Assembly (NCBI GenBank): GCA_947458705.1
Contig: CANHAH010000014.1
Span: forward strand, 1-36,535
Length of the DNA stretch: 36,535 nt
From: Opitutia bacterium
Lineage (GTDB): Bacteria > Verrucomicrobiota > Verrucomicrobiia > Opitutales > Opitutaceae
Reading direction: 5' to 3'
Of this stretch, positions 1-8,241 are shown one piece after another. Each line of letters opens with the position of its first letter. Positions within the stretch are counted from its first letter, which is position 1. Position numbers and translations under genes: made by a program. The notes under the pieces are model-generated. The model worked only from the letters and a program-made list of their open reading frames with translations. It ran no database searches and was not told where the DNA came from.

Positions 1-867
1 GGCCGTGATCCACTCGTGCGCGCTGATCATCCAATCGGCCAATGGAATCGTTTCCGAGTGCTCATGGTCGGCGCCCGCGTCTCCGTCTGGCTTAACGACC
101 AACTCGTCGTCGACCACTCCCTGCTCGAAAATTACTACGACAAAAAACTTCCCCGCGACCAACAGCGCCCCATTCCCGCCCGCGGCCCTATTGAACTCCA
201 AACCCACGGTGGCGAAACCCGCTGGCGCAATATCTACATCCGCGAAATCGGCAGCGAAGAAGCCTGCCGCCTGCTCGCCCGCCACGGCGCCGCGGGCTTC
301 CGCCCGATTTTCGACGGCAAAAACCTCGACGGTTGGGCCGGACCGCTCGAAGCCGTCGCCATCAAAGAGCGTGCACTGGTCTGGCAGAAAAACAAAGGCG
401 GCACGATTTATTGGAATTCCCCGCTCACCGATTTTCAGGCGCGTCTCCAATTTAAGCTCCCACCCGGCGGCAACAACGGCCTGGCTATCCGCTATCCCGG
501 CACCGGCGATACCGCCTACGTCGGCATGTGCGAACTCCAAGTTCTAGACGACAACTACGAAAAGGTGAAAGGCCCCATCGACCCCCGACAAGCTCACGGC
601 TCCGCCTACGGCATGGTCGCCGCCGCTCGTGGTTATCAACACCCCATCGGCGAATGGAATTTCCAAGAAATCACCATCAAAGGCTCCCGGGCCCAAGTAG
701 AACTTAACGGCACCGTCATTCTCGACGCCGACCTCGCCACCATCGACCCCAAGGCCGTCCACGGTCAAAAAGCCCACCCCGGCAAAGACCGCCCCAGCGG
801 CTTCTTCGGCTTCGCCGGTCACAACGACCCGGTCGAATTCCGCGACGTTTTCCTGAAGATTTTTTAA
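1..867 (+). CDS. DUF1080 (3-keto-disaccharide hydrolase-type) protein, tandem domains, 5' partial
   Basis: The reading frame is open from base 1 to the TAA at 865-867, so the true start lies upstream of the window. The visible 288 residues hold the end of one DUF1080 jelly-roll domain (PIGQWNRF, RGPIELQTHG, WRNIYIREI) and a complete second one opening with FRPIFDGKNLDGWAG and containing GGNNGLAIRYPG, CELQVLDD, PIGEWNFQEI and SGFFGFAGH. This family (Pfam PF06439) includes 3-keto-glycoside hydrolases that cleave glycosides after oxidation at C3; family members are usually exported. Two domains in tandem is an expanded form. The next gene, 51 bases downstream, is a Gfo/Idh/MocA oxidoreductase, a frequent partner that could make or reduce the 3-keto sugar. 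The family call is strong; the exact substrate is not visible. Confidence 0.85.
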   Translation, partial: GRDPLVRADHPIGQWNRFRVLMVGARVSVWLNDQLVVDHSLLENYYDKKLPRDQQRPIPARGPIELQTHGGETRWRNIYIREIGSEEACRLLARHGAAGFRPIFDGKNLDGWAGPLEAVAIKERALVWQKNKGGTIYWNSPLTDFQARLQFKLPPGGNNGLAIRYPGTGDTAYVGMCELQVLDDNYEKVKGPIDPRQAHGSAYGMVAAARGYQHPIGEWNFQEITIKGSRAQVELNGTVILDADLATIDPKAVHGQKAHPGKDRPSGFFGFAGHNDPVEFRDVFLKIF

Positions 868-918
868 TATAAAATTATCACCTTTTCCCGCGTTTAAATC
901 CCCACCCATCCATCCACT

Positions 919-2199
919 ATGATCTCACGTCGCGACTTCCTCAAAGACTCATCCGCCGCCACCGTAGGCGGCCTCATCGCAACCTCCGCGCTCGGCCAGG
1001 CCGCAGAAAACTCCGCCAACCCCAACCGCATCCTCAAAGTCGGCCTCATCGGCTGCGGCGGGCGCGGCACCGGCGCTGCCTCTCAAGCGTTAAAGGCTGA
1101 TCCCAACGTCCGCCTCACTGCCATGGGCGATGTCTTCGCCGACCGCCTCCAGTCCAGCCTCACCACACTCAAGAAATTCGCTGCTGCTAAAATCGATGTT
1201 ACCGAAGCCACCTCCTTTGTTGGTCTCGACGCCTATCAAAAAGTCATCGATAGCGGCGTAGACGTTGTGTTGCTCACCTCGACTCCCGCCTTCCGACCCC
1301 AGCACCTAAAAGCCGCCATCGCCGCCGGCAAACACGTCTTCTGTGAAAAACCCGTCGCCGTCGACGGTGCCGGCGTCCGCTCCGTGCTCGAATCCGCCGC
1401 CGAAGCGAAACGTAAAAATCTGTCCGTGATGTCCGGTTTCTGCTGGCGCTACGACTTGCGCATGCGCGAAACCGTCGCCAAGATTCACGCCGGCGCTATT
1501 GGCGACATCCGCGCCATCATCGCAACCTACCACACGGGCTCACTCACCACCAAGTTCCCCGGCACCCGCAACCCCGGCCAGACCGACCTCGAGTGGCAGC
1601 TGCGCAATTGGTATAACTTCACGTGGCTATCAGGCGACCACCTCGTCGAGCAAGCCATCCACAACGTCGACAAGATTGCCTGGCTATTGAAACAAGAAAT
1701 GCCCACGCAGGTTGTCGGTGTCGGCGGCCGCTCCGTCCCCGCCTACGGCAACACCTTCGACAACTTCAGCGTCGCCTACGAATACGCCAGCGGCGTGCGC
1801 GCCACCCTTTCTTGCCGCCAACACGACGGCGCCTACAACGAGGTCACCGATTACGTCACCGGCTCGAAGGGCATCTTCTCCAACGGCCGCCTCGCGACCC
1901 AAGGTATCTCCGGCGAAACCAACTGGAAATACACCGGCCCGCAACGCGATATGTATCAGGTCGAGCACGACGAACTCTTCGCCGCCATCCGCGCCGACAA
2001 ACCCGTCAATGATGGCGTGAATATGGCGCACAGCACACTCATGGCCATCATGGCCCGTATGGCCGCGTACACCGGTCAGGTCGTCACATGGAACCAAGCA
2101 CTCAACTCCAAGGAATCACTCGTACCCGCCACGCTCGACTGGAAAGCCCCGCTCGCGGTCGCACCTCGCGCCATCCCTGGCCAAACCAAACTCATTTAA
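919..2199 (+). CDS. Gfo/Idh/MocA family oxidoreductase with Tat leader
   Basis: This 426-residue protein starts with a textbook twin-arginine leader (SRRDFLK at residues 3-9, then a hydrophobic Ala/Gly stretch ending about residue 28), so it is probably exported folded with its cofactor. A Rossmann NAD(P)-binding motif GLIGCGGRG follows at about 42-50, the family EKP motif is at 143-145, and a GDHLVEQAIHNVD segment (239-251) supplies the histidine/aspartate region used in catalysis by this family. Related enzymes oxidise or reduce sugars, inositols and glycosides. It lies between a DUF1080 hydrolase and a sugar isomerase, which suggests work on 3-keto sugars outside the cytoplasm; this is inference. 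No Shine-Dalgarno sequence precedes the ATG, only a C-rich stretch (CCATCCACT). Confidence 0.9.
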   Translation: MISRRDFLKDSSAATVGGLIATSALGQAAENSANPNRILKVGLIGCGGRGTGAASQALKADPNVRLTAMGDVFADRLQSSLTTLKKFAAAKIDVTEATSFVGLDAYQKVIDSGVDVVLLTSTPAFRPQHLKAAIAAGKHVFCEKPVAVDGAGVRSVLESAAEAKRKNLSVMSGFCWRYDLRMRETVAKIHAGAIGDIRAIIATYHTGSLTTKFPGTRNPGQTDLEWQLRNWYNFTWLSGDHLVEQAIHNVDKIAWLLKQEMPTQVVGVGGRSVPAYGNTFDNFSVAYEYASGVRATLSCRQHDGAYNEVTDYVTGSKGIFSNGRLATQGISGETNWKYTGPQRDMYQVEHDELFAAIRADKPVNDGVNMAHSTLMAIMARMAAYTGQVVTWNQALNSKESLVPATLDWKAPLAVAPRAIPGQTKLI

Positions 2200-2209
2200 A
2201 CCCCACCCC

Positions 2210-3145
2210 ATGAATCGTCGCGATTTCCTCCGCGCCACCGCCTCAGTCGCGGCCGTGGCCACGTTTGCCCGCGCTCAATCGGCCACCCCCGCGCCCACCA
2301 AAAACCCTGGCGTGCTTAAAAAACGCGACATGAAGAAGGGTTTCATGCTCGGAACCCTCGGCGGCTCGAGCGCACAGAAATTGACGTTGTTGGAAAAATT
2401 TCAACTCCTGCGCGCCGCTGGTTTTGATGGCGTCGAGGTCGGCAGCGGCATGAATCAGGCCGAAGTCCTAGCGGCGCGCGATCAAACCGGACTTTCCATC
2501 CCAAGCGTTGTCATTTCCACGCATTGGTTGAAGCCGCTCTCCGATCCCAATCCCGCCGCCCGCGAGATCGGTCTAGAGGGCCTCAAGCAAGGTCTCCGCG
2601 ACGCCAAGGCTTACGGCGCCAGTTCTGTTTTGCTCGTGCCTGCCGTCGTGAAAAAAGACGTGCCCTACGCCGACGCCTACGCGCGCTCGGTTGCGGAGAT
2701 CACCAAGGCGCTTCCGCTCGCTGAATCCCTCGGCGTGGTCATCGCCATTGAAAACGTATGGAACCAGTTTCTGCTTAGCCCGCTCGAGGCCGCCGCCTAT
2801 GTAGACGCGTTCAAGAGCCCCTGGGTACGTTGGCACTTCGACGCTGGCAATATCGTCAACACGGGCTGGCCCGAGCACTGGATCCACACGCTCGGCGCAC
2901 GCATCGTCAAAGTGCATATCAAAGAATTCAGCCGCAAAGTCCGTGATGAAAAAGGCCCGTACGCCGGCTTCCGCGTCGATCTTTTCGAAGGCGATTGCGA
3001 CTGGCCCAAGGTGCTCGCCGCCTTCGATGATATCGGTTACTCAGGTTGGTTGATCGCCGAGCAATATCGTCCGCCGAGCTTCACCGACGACGCCGCCTGG
3101 CTTGTCCATCTCGCGCAGAAGATGGATGCTGTGATCGGTAGCTAA
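2210..3145 (+). CDS. Sugar phosphate isomerase/epimerase-like TIM-barrel protein with Tat leader
   Basis: A 311-residue protein with a twin-arginine leader (NRRDFLR at 2-8, hydrophobic stretch to about residue 22). The body is the AP-endonuclease-2-type TIM barrel shared by xylose isomerase-like proteins. Likely metal ligands are visible: Glu181 in IAIENVWN, Asp211 in HFDAGNI, His236 in KVHIKEF, and a late Glu in LIAEQYRP. Members isomerise or epimerise sugars, and some act on 3-keto glycosides. It begins 10 bases after the oxidoreductase stop, preceded by CCCCACCCC directly before the ATG rather than a ribosome binding site, so the two are very likely cotranscribed. The superfamily is clear; the reaction is not. 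Confidence 0.88.
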   Translation: MNRRDFLRATASVAAVATFARAQSATPAPTKNPGVLKKRDMKKGFMLGTLGGSSAQKLTLLEKFQLLRAAGFDGVEVGSGMNQAEVLAARDQTGLSIPSVVISTHWLKPLSDPNPAAREIGLEGLKQGLRDAKAYGASSVLLVPAVVKKDVPYADAYARSVAEITKALPLAESLGVVIAIENVWNQFLLSPLEAAAYVDAFKSPWVRWHFDAGNIVNTGWPEHWIHTLGARIVKVHIKEFSRKVRDEKGPYAGFRVDLFEGDCDWPKVLAAFDDIGYSGWLIAEQYRPPSFTDDAAWLVHLAQKMDAVIGS

Positions 3146-3155
3146 GGCCCGCCTC

Positions 3156-4175
3156 ATGAGTTGGAAACACGCAGCCGTTGGGCTGCTAGGGTTCATCGTC
3201 ACTGCGTCGTCCAACTTCGCCGCCCCCGAGCGGCTCGAGTACATCGAGCCGCACATGGGTACGCTATTTCGGATCGTACTTTACCCATCCGATCCTGCCC
3301 TCGCGAAAGCTGCCGCGCGCGCCGCGTTTGACCGCATAGCCGCGCTCAATCGCATCATGTCGGACTACGATTCGAGCAGTGAACTCATGCGCCTATGTGC
3401 TCAACCACCCAACACTGCCGTAGCGGTGAGCTCGGAGCTATTCGATATTTTGCAACTCAGCCAAGCGATCGCGGAAAAAACCCACGGAGCCTTCGACGTC
3501 ACACTCGGACCGGTCATTAGTCTCTGGCGAGAAACCCGACGCACCCATGCGCTTCCGACCGAGGCCGCCCGCACCGCCGCCCTGCACGCCTCCGGCTTCA
3601 GGCACCTGCGACTCGATCCCCTCACTCGCACCGTGACGCTGCTACGCCCAAACATGGCCCTAGATCTCGGTGGCATCGCCAAAGGCTACGCCGCGGAAGC
3701 AGCCCTAAGCGTGCTCGCGCAACACGGCATCACCAGCGCGATGGTCGCCGCCAGTGGTGATCTCGCCCTAGGAGATCCACCGCCAGGAAAAACGGGCTGG
3801 AAGATTGAGCTGAACCCTTTCGGTTCCACCACGGGCACCCCGCTCATACTGATAGTCGCGCACGCCGGCGTTTCCACCTCCGGTGATACCGAACAATTCG
3901 TCACGCTGGGCGGGGTGCGTTATTCCCACATCGTTGATCCCGCCACGGGGCTTGGGCTTACTCGACCGACCGCTGTCACCGTCGTGGCCCCGCACGCGAC
4001 GCTCGCTGACGCACTTGCCACGGCATGCAGCGTCCTTGTTCCCGCGGCGGCCCAACAACTCGCCAATGACTCCACCGAATCCGTTCGCGTCATCGTCCAT
4101 CAGCGCAACGCTGACGGCTCGACCCGGAGCGCCTCTTTCGGTCATGCTCCGGCCGGCCTTATTTTCACGCCATGA
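3156..4175 (+). CDS. apbE: FAD:protein FMN transferase (ApbE family)
   Basis: A 339-residue protein with an N-terminal hydrophobic signal-like segment (residues 5-22, no lipobox cysteine), so it probably acts outside the cytoplasmic membrane. ApbE enzymes move FMN from FAD onto a Ser/Thr of extracytoplasmic flavoproteins. Family marks are present: HMGTLFRI near 33-40, ALDLGGIAKGYAAE at 168-181, SGD at 200-202 and again at 242-244, HIVDPATG at 258-265, and DALATA at 285-290 for metal binding. No obvious flavin-acceptor protein is encoded next to it, so its target is elsewhere or outside the window. It overlaps the following gene by four bases (ATGA), indicating translational coupling. Confidence 0.9.
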   Translation: MSWKHAAVGLLGFIVTASSNFAAPERLEYIEPHMGTLFRIVLYPSDPALAKAAARAAFDRIAALNRIMSDYDSSSELMRLCAQPPNTAVAVSSELFDILQLSQAIAEKTHGAFDVTLGPVISLWRETRRTHALPTEAARTAALHASGFRHLRLDPLTRTVTLLRPNMALDLGGIAKGYAAEAALSVLAQHGITSAMVAASGDLALGDPPPGKTGWKIELNPFGSTTGTPLILIVAHAGVSTSGDTEQFVTLGGVRYSHIVDPATGLGLTRPTAVTVVAPHATLADALATACSVLVPAAAQQLANDSTESVRVIVHQRNADGSTRSASFGHAPAGLIFTP

Positions 4176-5224
4176 TCACCTCTACGTTTTTCAAGACTAC
4201 CCTCATCAGTCTAGCACTCGGCCTAAGCGTCACCTCGCTCCAGGCCTTGCCCGAGATCGACACCAAGGAGCTCGCGCTCGTGAGCCAGATCCGCGACAAA
4301 ATTCTTGCCGGAAAAAAAGCGTCATCTGGGTCGCTCGCCGCCTACACCGAAAAAATCCCCGGTACCGACGTTTCATTTGCTCTTTTGCCCATCCCCGCTG
4401 GCACCTTCACGGTCGGTAGTCCCGCTAGTGAAAAAAACCGTAACGCCGACGAGGGTCCACAGGGCAAAGTTGCAATCGGAGCTTTTTGGATGGGCCAAAA
4501 AGAAGTCACGTGGAACGAGTACGAGATTTTCATGTTCGCCACCGATGCCGCCGGCAACACCAGCAAAGGTGAAGCCGACGCGGTTTCGCACCCAACCAAG
4601 CCTTACGTCGAAATGAGCTTTGGCATGGGCCGCGAGGGTTTCCCCGCGATTAGCATGACACACCACGCCGCCTCCAAATATTGCCAATGGTTGAGCGCCA
4701 AGACCGGACATTTTTACCGTTTACCCACCGAACTGGAATGGGAATACGCGGCGCGCGCCGGCACAACCACCGCCTATTCCTTCGGCGAGGATTCCACGCA
4801 ACTGGCCGCCTACGCCGTGTTCAACGCCGACAAATACGCGCTGGTGGGTACGAAGAAACCCAATCCTTGGGGCCTCTACGACATGCACGGCAATGTTTCC
4901 GAGTGGACCCTCGATCAATACGAAGCCGACGTCTACACGCGCCTCAAAGGCGATCCTGCCCCCGCCTCATGGGTGAAATCCACCCAGCCCTACCCACACG
5001 CCGTGCGCGGCGGCAACTGGACCGACACGCCCGAATTACTCCGCAGCGCCGCCCGCCGCGGTTCAGCACCCGAGTGGAAAATTCTCGATCCCCAACTACC
5101 CAAAAGCATCTGGTACCACACCAGTGTGCCATGGATTGGCTTCCGCGTCGTGCGGCAAATCGACGTACCTTCCGTCGAGGAGATGTATCGCATTTGGAAT
5201 AACGGCGTCGAACTCGACAACTAA
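4172..5224 (+). CDS. Formylglycine-generating-enzyme-like (SUMF1 fold) protein lacking the cysteine pair
   Basis: A 350-residue protein with a signal peptide (hydrophobic residues 10-25, then LQALPEID). The FGE-sulfatase fold runs from about residue 65 to 335, with IPAGTFTVGS (74-83), YRLPTELEWEYAARAG (182-197), GLYDMHGNVSEWT (234-246), HAVRGGNW (276-283) and WIGFRVVR near the end. True formylglycine-generating enzymes bind copper through two cysteines just after the RGGxW segment. Here that stretch reads TDTPELLRSAARRG, and the only cysteine in the protein is Cys171. It is therefore unlikely to be a sulfatase-activating oxidase and may be a binding protein or another enzyme on the same fold. 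No sulfatase gene is seen nearby. It is translationally coupled to apbE through the ATGA overlap. Confidence 0.85.
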   Translation: MITSTFFKTTLISLALGLSVTSLQALPEIDTKELALVSQIRDKILAGKKASSGSLAAYTEKIPGTDVSFALLPIPAGTFTVGSPASEKNRNADEGPQGKVAIGAFWMGQKEVTWNEYEIFMFATDAAGNTSKGEADAVSHPTKPYVEMSFGMGREGFPAISMTHHAASKYCQWLSAKTGHFYRLPTELEWEYAARAGTTTAYSFGEDSTQLAAYAVFNADKYALVGTKKPNPWGLYDMHGNVSEWTLDQYEADVYTRLKGDPAPASWVKSTQPYPHAVRGGNWTDTPELLRSAARRGSAPEWKILDPQLPKSIWYHTSVPWIGFRVVRQIDVPSVEEMYRIWNNGVELDN

Positions 5225-5260
5225 TCCACGCCGACTAGGCGCCTAATGCGAGGCTGCGTC

Positions 5261-5845
5261 TTAACGCCCCTCGCTCAAGCGCGCGATCACCGCCGGCAAC
5301 AACGCGTGTTCGGCCGTGTGAATTTTAGCCGCGAGCGTTTCCAAGGTCTCGCCCGGCGAAACGCGCACGCTCGCTTGATCGAGAATTGGACCACCATCAA
5401 CTTCCGCCGTCACGCCGTGGACAGTGCAACCCGTCACCTTTACGCCGCGCCGGAAAGCCTGCCCGATGCCGTCGAGCCCAGGAAAGCTGGGTAATAAACT
5501 CGGGTGTAGATTAATTATTTTTCCTGCAAACTCGGTGAGAAACCCCGGCTTAATCACGCGCATGAAGCCCGCAAGCACAACGAGATCGGGCTGCGCTGCG
5601 CGCACCGCGGCGATGAACCGCGCCTGCCCTTCGCCTTCAAGCTTCGTCTTAAACGGCGCTGGATCAATGAAGCTTGCCGGTACGCCAAATCGCGGGCCGA
5701 GCTCAAGGATGCCCGCATCGGATTTATCTGAAAAGATTCCTACCACGCGGGCCCGACCAAGTTGCCCGGTTTGCTGAGCTTGGAGAATCGCCTCGGCGTT
5801 GGAGCCGCGTCCGGAGCCTAGAATAACGACGCGCATGCGGATCAA
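5261..5845 (-). CDS. purN: Phosphoribosylglycinamide formyltransferase
   Basis: A 194-residue enzyme, close to the family's usual length. It transfers the formyl group of 10-formyltetrahydrofolate to glycinamide ribonucleotide, the third step of purine synthesis, in the cytoplasm. The phosphate-binding GSGRGSN loop is at 10-16, and the catalytic set is visible as Asn112 and His114 in INLHPSLLP and Asp150 in AEVDGGPIL. It is the last gene of a minus-strand run; its ATG overlaps the stop of the upstream rfaE2-type gene by four bases (5842-5845), so translation is probably coupled. Met4 is an alternative start. It converges on the FGE-like gene, with only about 36 bases between the two stops, including the 10-base palindrome TAGGCGCCTA. 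Confidence 0.95.
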   Translation of the reverse strand: MIRMRVVILGSGRGSNAEAILQAQQTGQLGRARVVGIFSDKSDAGILELGPRFGVPASFIDPAPFKTKLEGEGQARFIAAVRAAQPDLVVLAGFMRVIKPGFLTEFAGKIINLHPSLLPSFPGLDGIGQAFRRGVKVTGCTVHGVTAEVDGGPILDQASVRVSPGETLETLAAKIHTAEHALLPAVIARLSEGR

Positions 5846-6348
5846 ATTTCACCCGCAGCTTTGATGCGCGCGATCAAGGCCGTCGTGCTGAAGCCGGACA
5901 GAAACGGCATGAATTCAATCCGCGCACCCACACTTTCCAGGGCGGCGCGCTCACCCGAATCGAGTTTCTCGAGAGTGTAATCGCCGGCCTTGCAATAAAC
6001 ATCCGGCGCGAGCGCGCGGATTTCAGCATCCAAGCGCGGGGTGCTGAAAATAAACACGGCCTCGACGCTGGCCAGCGCGCCGAGCGCGTAGGCGCGTTGG
6101 GTTTCATTTTGCACGGGCCGTAAAGGGCCTTTAAGCGCGCGTACGCTCGAGTCCGCGTTGAGCGCAATGAAGAGCGCGTCGCCTTGGGCGCGCGCTTGTT
6201 GCAGATAATAAAGATGGCCCGTGTGCAACAGGTCGAAGACACCGTTGGTGAGGACGATTTTTTTGCCGGCGGCGCGCAATTCAGTGCGACGCGCCACGGC
6301 TTCGGCGAGCGTCAGAAGTTTGGGATTAGGCGGCGCAAGATTCGTCAC
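5842..6348 (-). CDS. rfaE2: D-glycero-beta-D-manno-heptose 1-phosphate adenylyltransferase-type nucleotidyltransferase
   Basis: A 168-residue stand-alone nucleotidyltransferase. The signature TNGVFDLLHTGH at 34-45 (HxGH at 42-45), the ALNADSSVRALKG stretch and the closing FSTTALIARI segment match the C-terminal half of HldE/RfaE, which attaches AMP to heptose-1-phosphate to make ADP-heptose for lipopolysaccharide core. The start is GTG (6346-6348). The kinase half (RfaE1) is not in the window, so the enzyme is of the split type. Other cytidylyltransferase-family activities, such as glycerol-3-phosphate cytidylyltransferase, are possible but less similar. It lies between dnaJ and purN, and is coupled to purN by a four-base overlap. 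Confidence 0.85.
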   Translation of the reverse strand: MTNLAPPNPKLLTLAEAVARRTELRAAGKKIVLTNGVFDLLHTGHLYYLQQARAQGDALFIALNADSSVRALKGPLRPVQNETQRAYALGALASVEAVFIFSTPRLDAEIRALAPDVYCKAGDYTLEKLDSGERAALESVGARIEFMPFLSGFSTTALIARIKAAGEI

Positions 6349-6392
6349 AGCTCAAACGAATAAACGGGCAGCCGCGCCGAAGGAAGACTTTA

Positions 6393-6416
6393 TCGCCCGG
6401 ACATTAGCCCGGGCGA
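6393..6416 (-). terminator. Possible terminator hairpin downstream of dnaJ
   Basis: An 8-bp perfect stem TCGCCCGG/CCGGGCGA with an 8-base loop lies 11 bases past the dnaJ stop. On the minus strand it is followed by ATAAAGTCTT, a poor U-tract. It could cut down read-through from grpE-dnaJ into rfaE2-purN or stabilise the upstream mRNA end. Weak as an intrinsic terminator. Confidence 0.35.
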
Positions 6417-6427
6417 GTGGCACGGGC

Positions 6428-7594
6428 TCAGAAAAACTTTTTCGCTTTTTCAAAAAAGCTCTTTGAGGTGGGTTCCGCAGCGTCGCCACTGACGCGGGCA
6501 AACTCCTCGAGCAACTTGCGTTGATCAGAGCTGAGAGCGGTCGGCACTTCGACTTGCACGCGGACGAGTTGGTCGCCTTGACGACCGCCGCGGAGCGAAG
6601 GCATGCCTTTTTCGCGGAGACGAAACGTGGTGCCACTAGCGGTACCGGCAGGGATTTTCAGCGAGCCTTTGCCAAAGAGCGTGGGAACTTCGATGCTTCC
6701 TCCAAGCGTGGCCAAAGTGAACTTAATCGGAATCTCGCAGAAAAGCGCATCGCCCTGTCGTTCGAAGAGTTCGTGTTCCTTGACGGTAAGCACGATATAA
6801 AGATCACCAGCCGTACCGCCAGCCGTGCCGGCTTCGCCGTTACCGGTAGAGCGGAGCCGAGAGCCGGTCTCGACGCCTGCAGGGATGCGGACGTTAATCT
6901 TGGTCGTCTGCGGGGTGCGACCTTCACCACGGCACGCTGTGCAGGGTTTTTCGATTTTTTGGCCGGTGCCGCTACATGTAGGGCAGGCTTGGGTAAACGT
7001 GATGATACCGCCGGAGCGGCGAATTTGACCCGCGCCGCGACAGGTGGGACAGGTGACACGTTTCGAGCCGGGCTCGGCACCCGTGCCAGTGCAACGTTCG
7101 CATGTCATGGCTTTACGGAAGGAGATTTCTTTCTCCACGCCGCGGGCCGCCTCTTCGAGCGTGATCTCGAGATCGTAGCGCAGATCGGAGCCGTCGCGAT
7201 CGGCTCCGCCGCCGCCACCACCGCCACCAAACATTTCGTCAAAAATTCCTCCACCACCGCCACCGCCGCCACGGCCACCTTGCTGGCCGAAGACTTCACG
7301 GAAGATATCGAACGGATCGTGGAAGCCGCCGCCGCCAGCTTGACCCCGGCCGCCGCCGCCGCCGGGACCTTGGAAGGCGGCGTGGCCATAACGATCGTAA
7401 GCGGCACGTTTTTCAGGGTCTTTCAACACCTCGTAGGCTTCGGAGACTTTTTTAAATGTTTCCTCAGCCTCCTTGTTGCCCGGATTTTTATCAGGGTGAA
7501 ACTGCACGGCCTTTTTACGGTAGGCCTTCTTGAGTTCTTCTTCGCTCGCGCCTTTTTGCGCACCGAGCAGTTCGTAGTAATCTTCCTTCGCCAT
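6428..7594 (-). CDS. dnaJ: Chaperone DnaJ (type I Hsp40)
   Basis: A 388-residue co-chaperone that stimulates DnaK ATPase. The start is set at the ATG giving [10 protein letters not shown], the standard DnaJ N-terminus; the frame is open 12 codons further upstream, but that extension does not look like DnaJ. Domains in order: J domain 1-70 with HPD at 33-35; an unusually long Gly-rich linker 76-130 containing several runs of 4-8 glycines around [11 protein letters not shown]; a zinc domain 165-226 with all four CxxCxGxG repeats ([32 protein letters not shown]); then the substrate-binding C-terminal barrels. It lies 48 bases after grpE, its usual operon partner. No heat-shock CIRCE-type repeat was noticed upstream. 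Confidence 0.97.
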   Translation of the reverse strand: MAKEDYYELLGAQKGASEEELKKAYRKKAVQFHPDKNPGNKEAEETFKKVSEAYEVLKDPEKRAAYDRYGHAAFQGPGGGGGRGQAGGGGFHDPFDIFREVFGQQGGRGGGGGGGGIFDEMFGGGGGGGGADRDGSDLRYDLEITLEEAARGVEKEISFRKAMTCERCTGTGAEPGSKRVTCPTCRGAGQIRRSGGIITFTQACPTCSGTGQKIEKPCTACRGEGRTPQTTKINVRIPAGVETGSRLRSTGNGEAGTAGGTAGDLYIVLTVKEHELFERQGDALFCEIPIKFTLATLGGSIEVPTLFGKGSLKIPAGTASGTTFRLREKGMPSLRGGRQGDQLVRVQVEVPTALSSDQRKLLEEFARVSGDAAEPTSKSFFEKAKKFF

Positions 7595-7642
7595 AGGGAT
7601 CGTGGGGAGCCAGTCGCGCGCAGAGCGCAAACAGCAGATATG

Positions 7643-8221
7643 TTAGATAACGGTTTCTTTGGCTACGGTGGTGGGGCCGCTGGAAACAATGACGGAGGCG
7701 GGCCGGAGCAAACGACCGTTGAGCGAATAACCGGTGCGGATGACGTTGAGTACGTGTTCCGCTTTCACCTCGGGGCTCGGAGCGTGCGAGAGGGCTTCGT
7801 GCTGATGCGGGTCGAAGGGCTGGCCAGCGGGATGGATTTCCTTGAGGCCATGGTTGCCGAGCGCGCTTTTGAATTGTGTGAGCACCATGTCGACACCACC
7901 GGTGAGAGTTTTAAGATCCGCGTTGGGCTGCTTCGCGGCAGTAAGACCAAGGGCGAGGTTGTCCATCACGGGCAGGAGGTCTTCGAGAACGCGAGAGGCG
8001 GAGAAGAGCCGGAGTTCTTCTTTTTCGCGCAGGGTGCGTTTGCGGAGATTTTCCAGGTCCGCGGCAGTGCGCATAAAGCGGTCGTAGTTATCGGCCGCTT
8101 CTTTCTTGGCGGTGGCCAACTGTGCCGCGAGATCGGCCGAGGGGGCGGACTCTGGGGCAGCGGGGGCCGGAGCGGCAGGCTCAGGGTTAGTTGAAGCGGC
8201 GGATTCGTCGGTCGGTTTCAT
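7643..8221 (-). CDS. grpE: Nucleotide exchange factor GrpE
   Basis: A 192-residue protein, normal for the family. It releases ADP from DnaK during the chaperone cycle. The N-terminal 35 residues are Ala/Pro/Glu-rich and probably disordered. A long helix follows (AAQLATAKKEAADNYDRF, then the family core MRTAADLENLRKRTLREKEEL), and the C-terminal beta domain includes FDPHQHEALSHAPS and VLNVIRTGYSLNGRLLRPASV, which are diagnostic. It lies just upstream of dnaJ on the same strand and 20 bases after the AsmA-like gene, so it belongs to the manA-to-purN run. The leader is A/T-rich without a clear ribosome binding site. Confidence 0.96.
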   Translation of the reverse strand: MKPTDESAASTNPEPAAPAPAAPESAPSADLAAQLATAKKEAADNYDRFMRTAADLENLRKRTLREKEELRLFSASRVLEDLLPVMDNLALGLTAAKQPNADLKTLTGGVDMVLTQFKSALGNHGLKEIHPAGQPFDPHQHEALSHAPSPEVKAEHVLNVIRTGYSLNGRLLRPASVIVSSGPTTVAKETVI

Positions 8222-8241
8222 AACAAAAGATAATTAGTTAA

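Noticed and set aside
4172-5224. Possible sulfatase-activating enzyme
   Set aside because: The catalytic cysteines are missing and no sulfatase gene is present, so only the fold is reported.
5236-5245. Perfect palindrome TAGGCGCCTA between convergent genes
   Set aside because: Ten bases in a high-GC genome is not unusual, and there is no T-tract to make it a terminator.
6521-8194. A 557-codon open frame on the plus strand, antisense to dnaJ and grpE
   Set aside because: The minus-strand genes are unmistakable DnaJ and GrpE. The antisense frame is open only because of codon bias at high GC and its product matches nothing.
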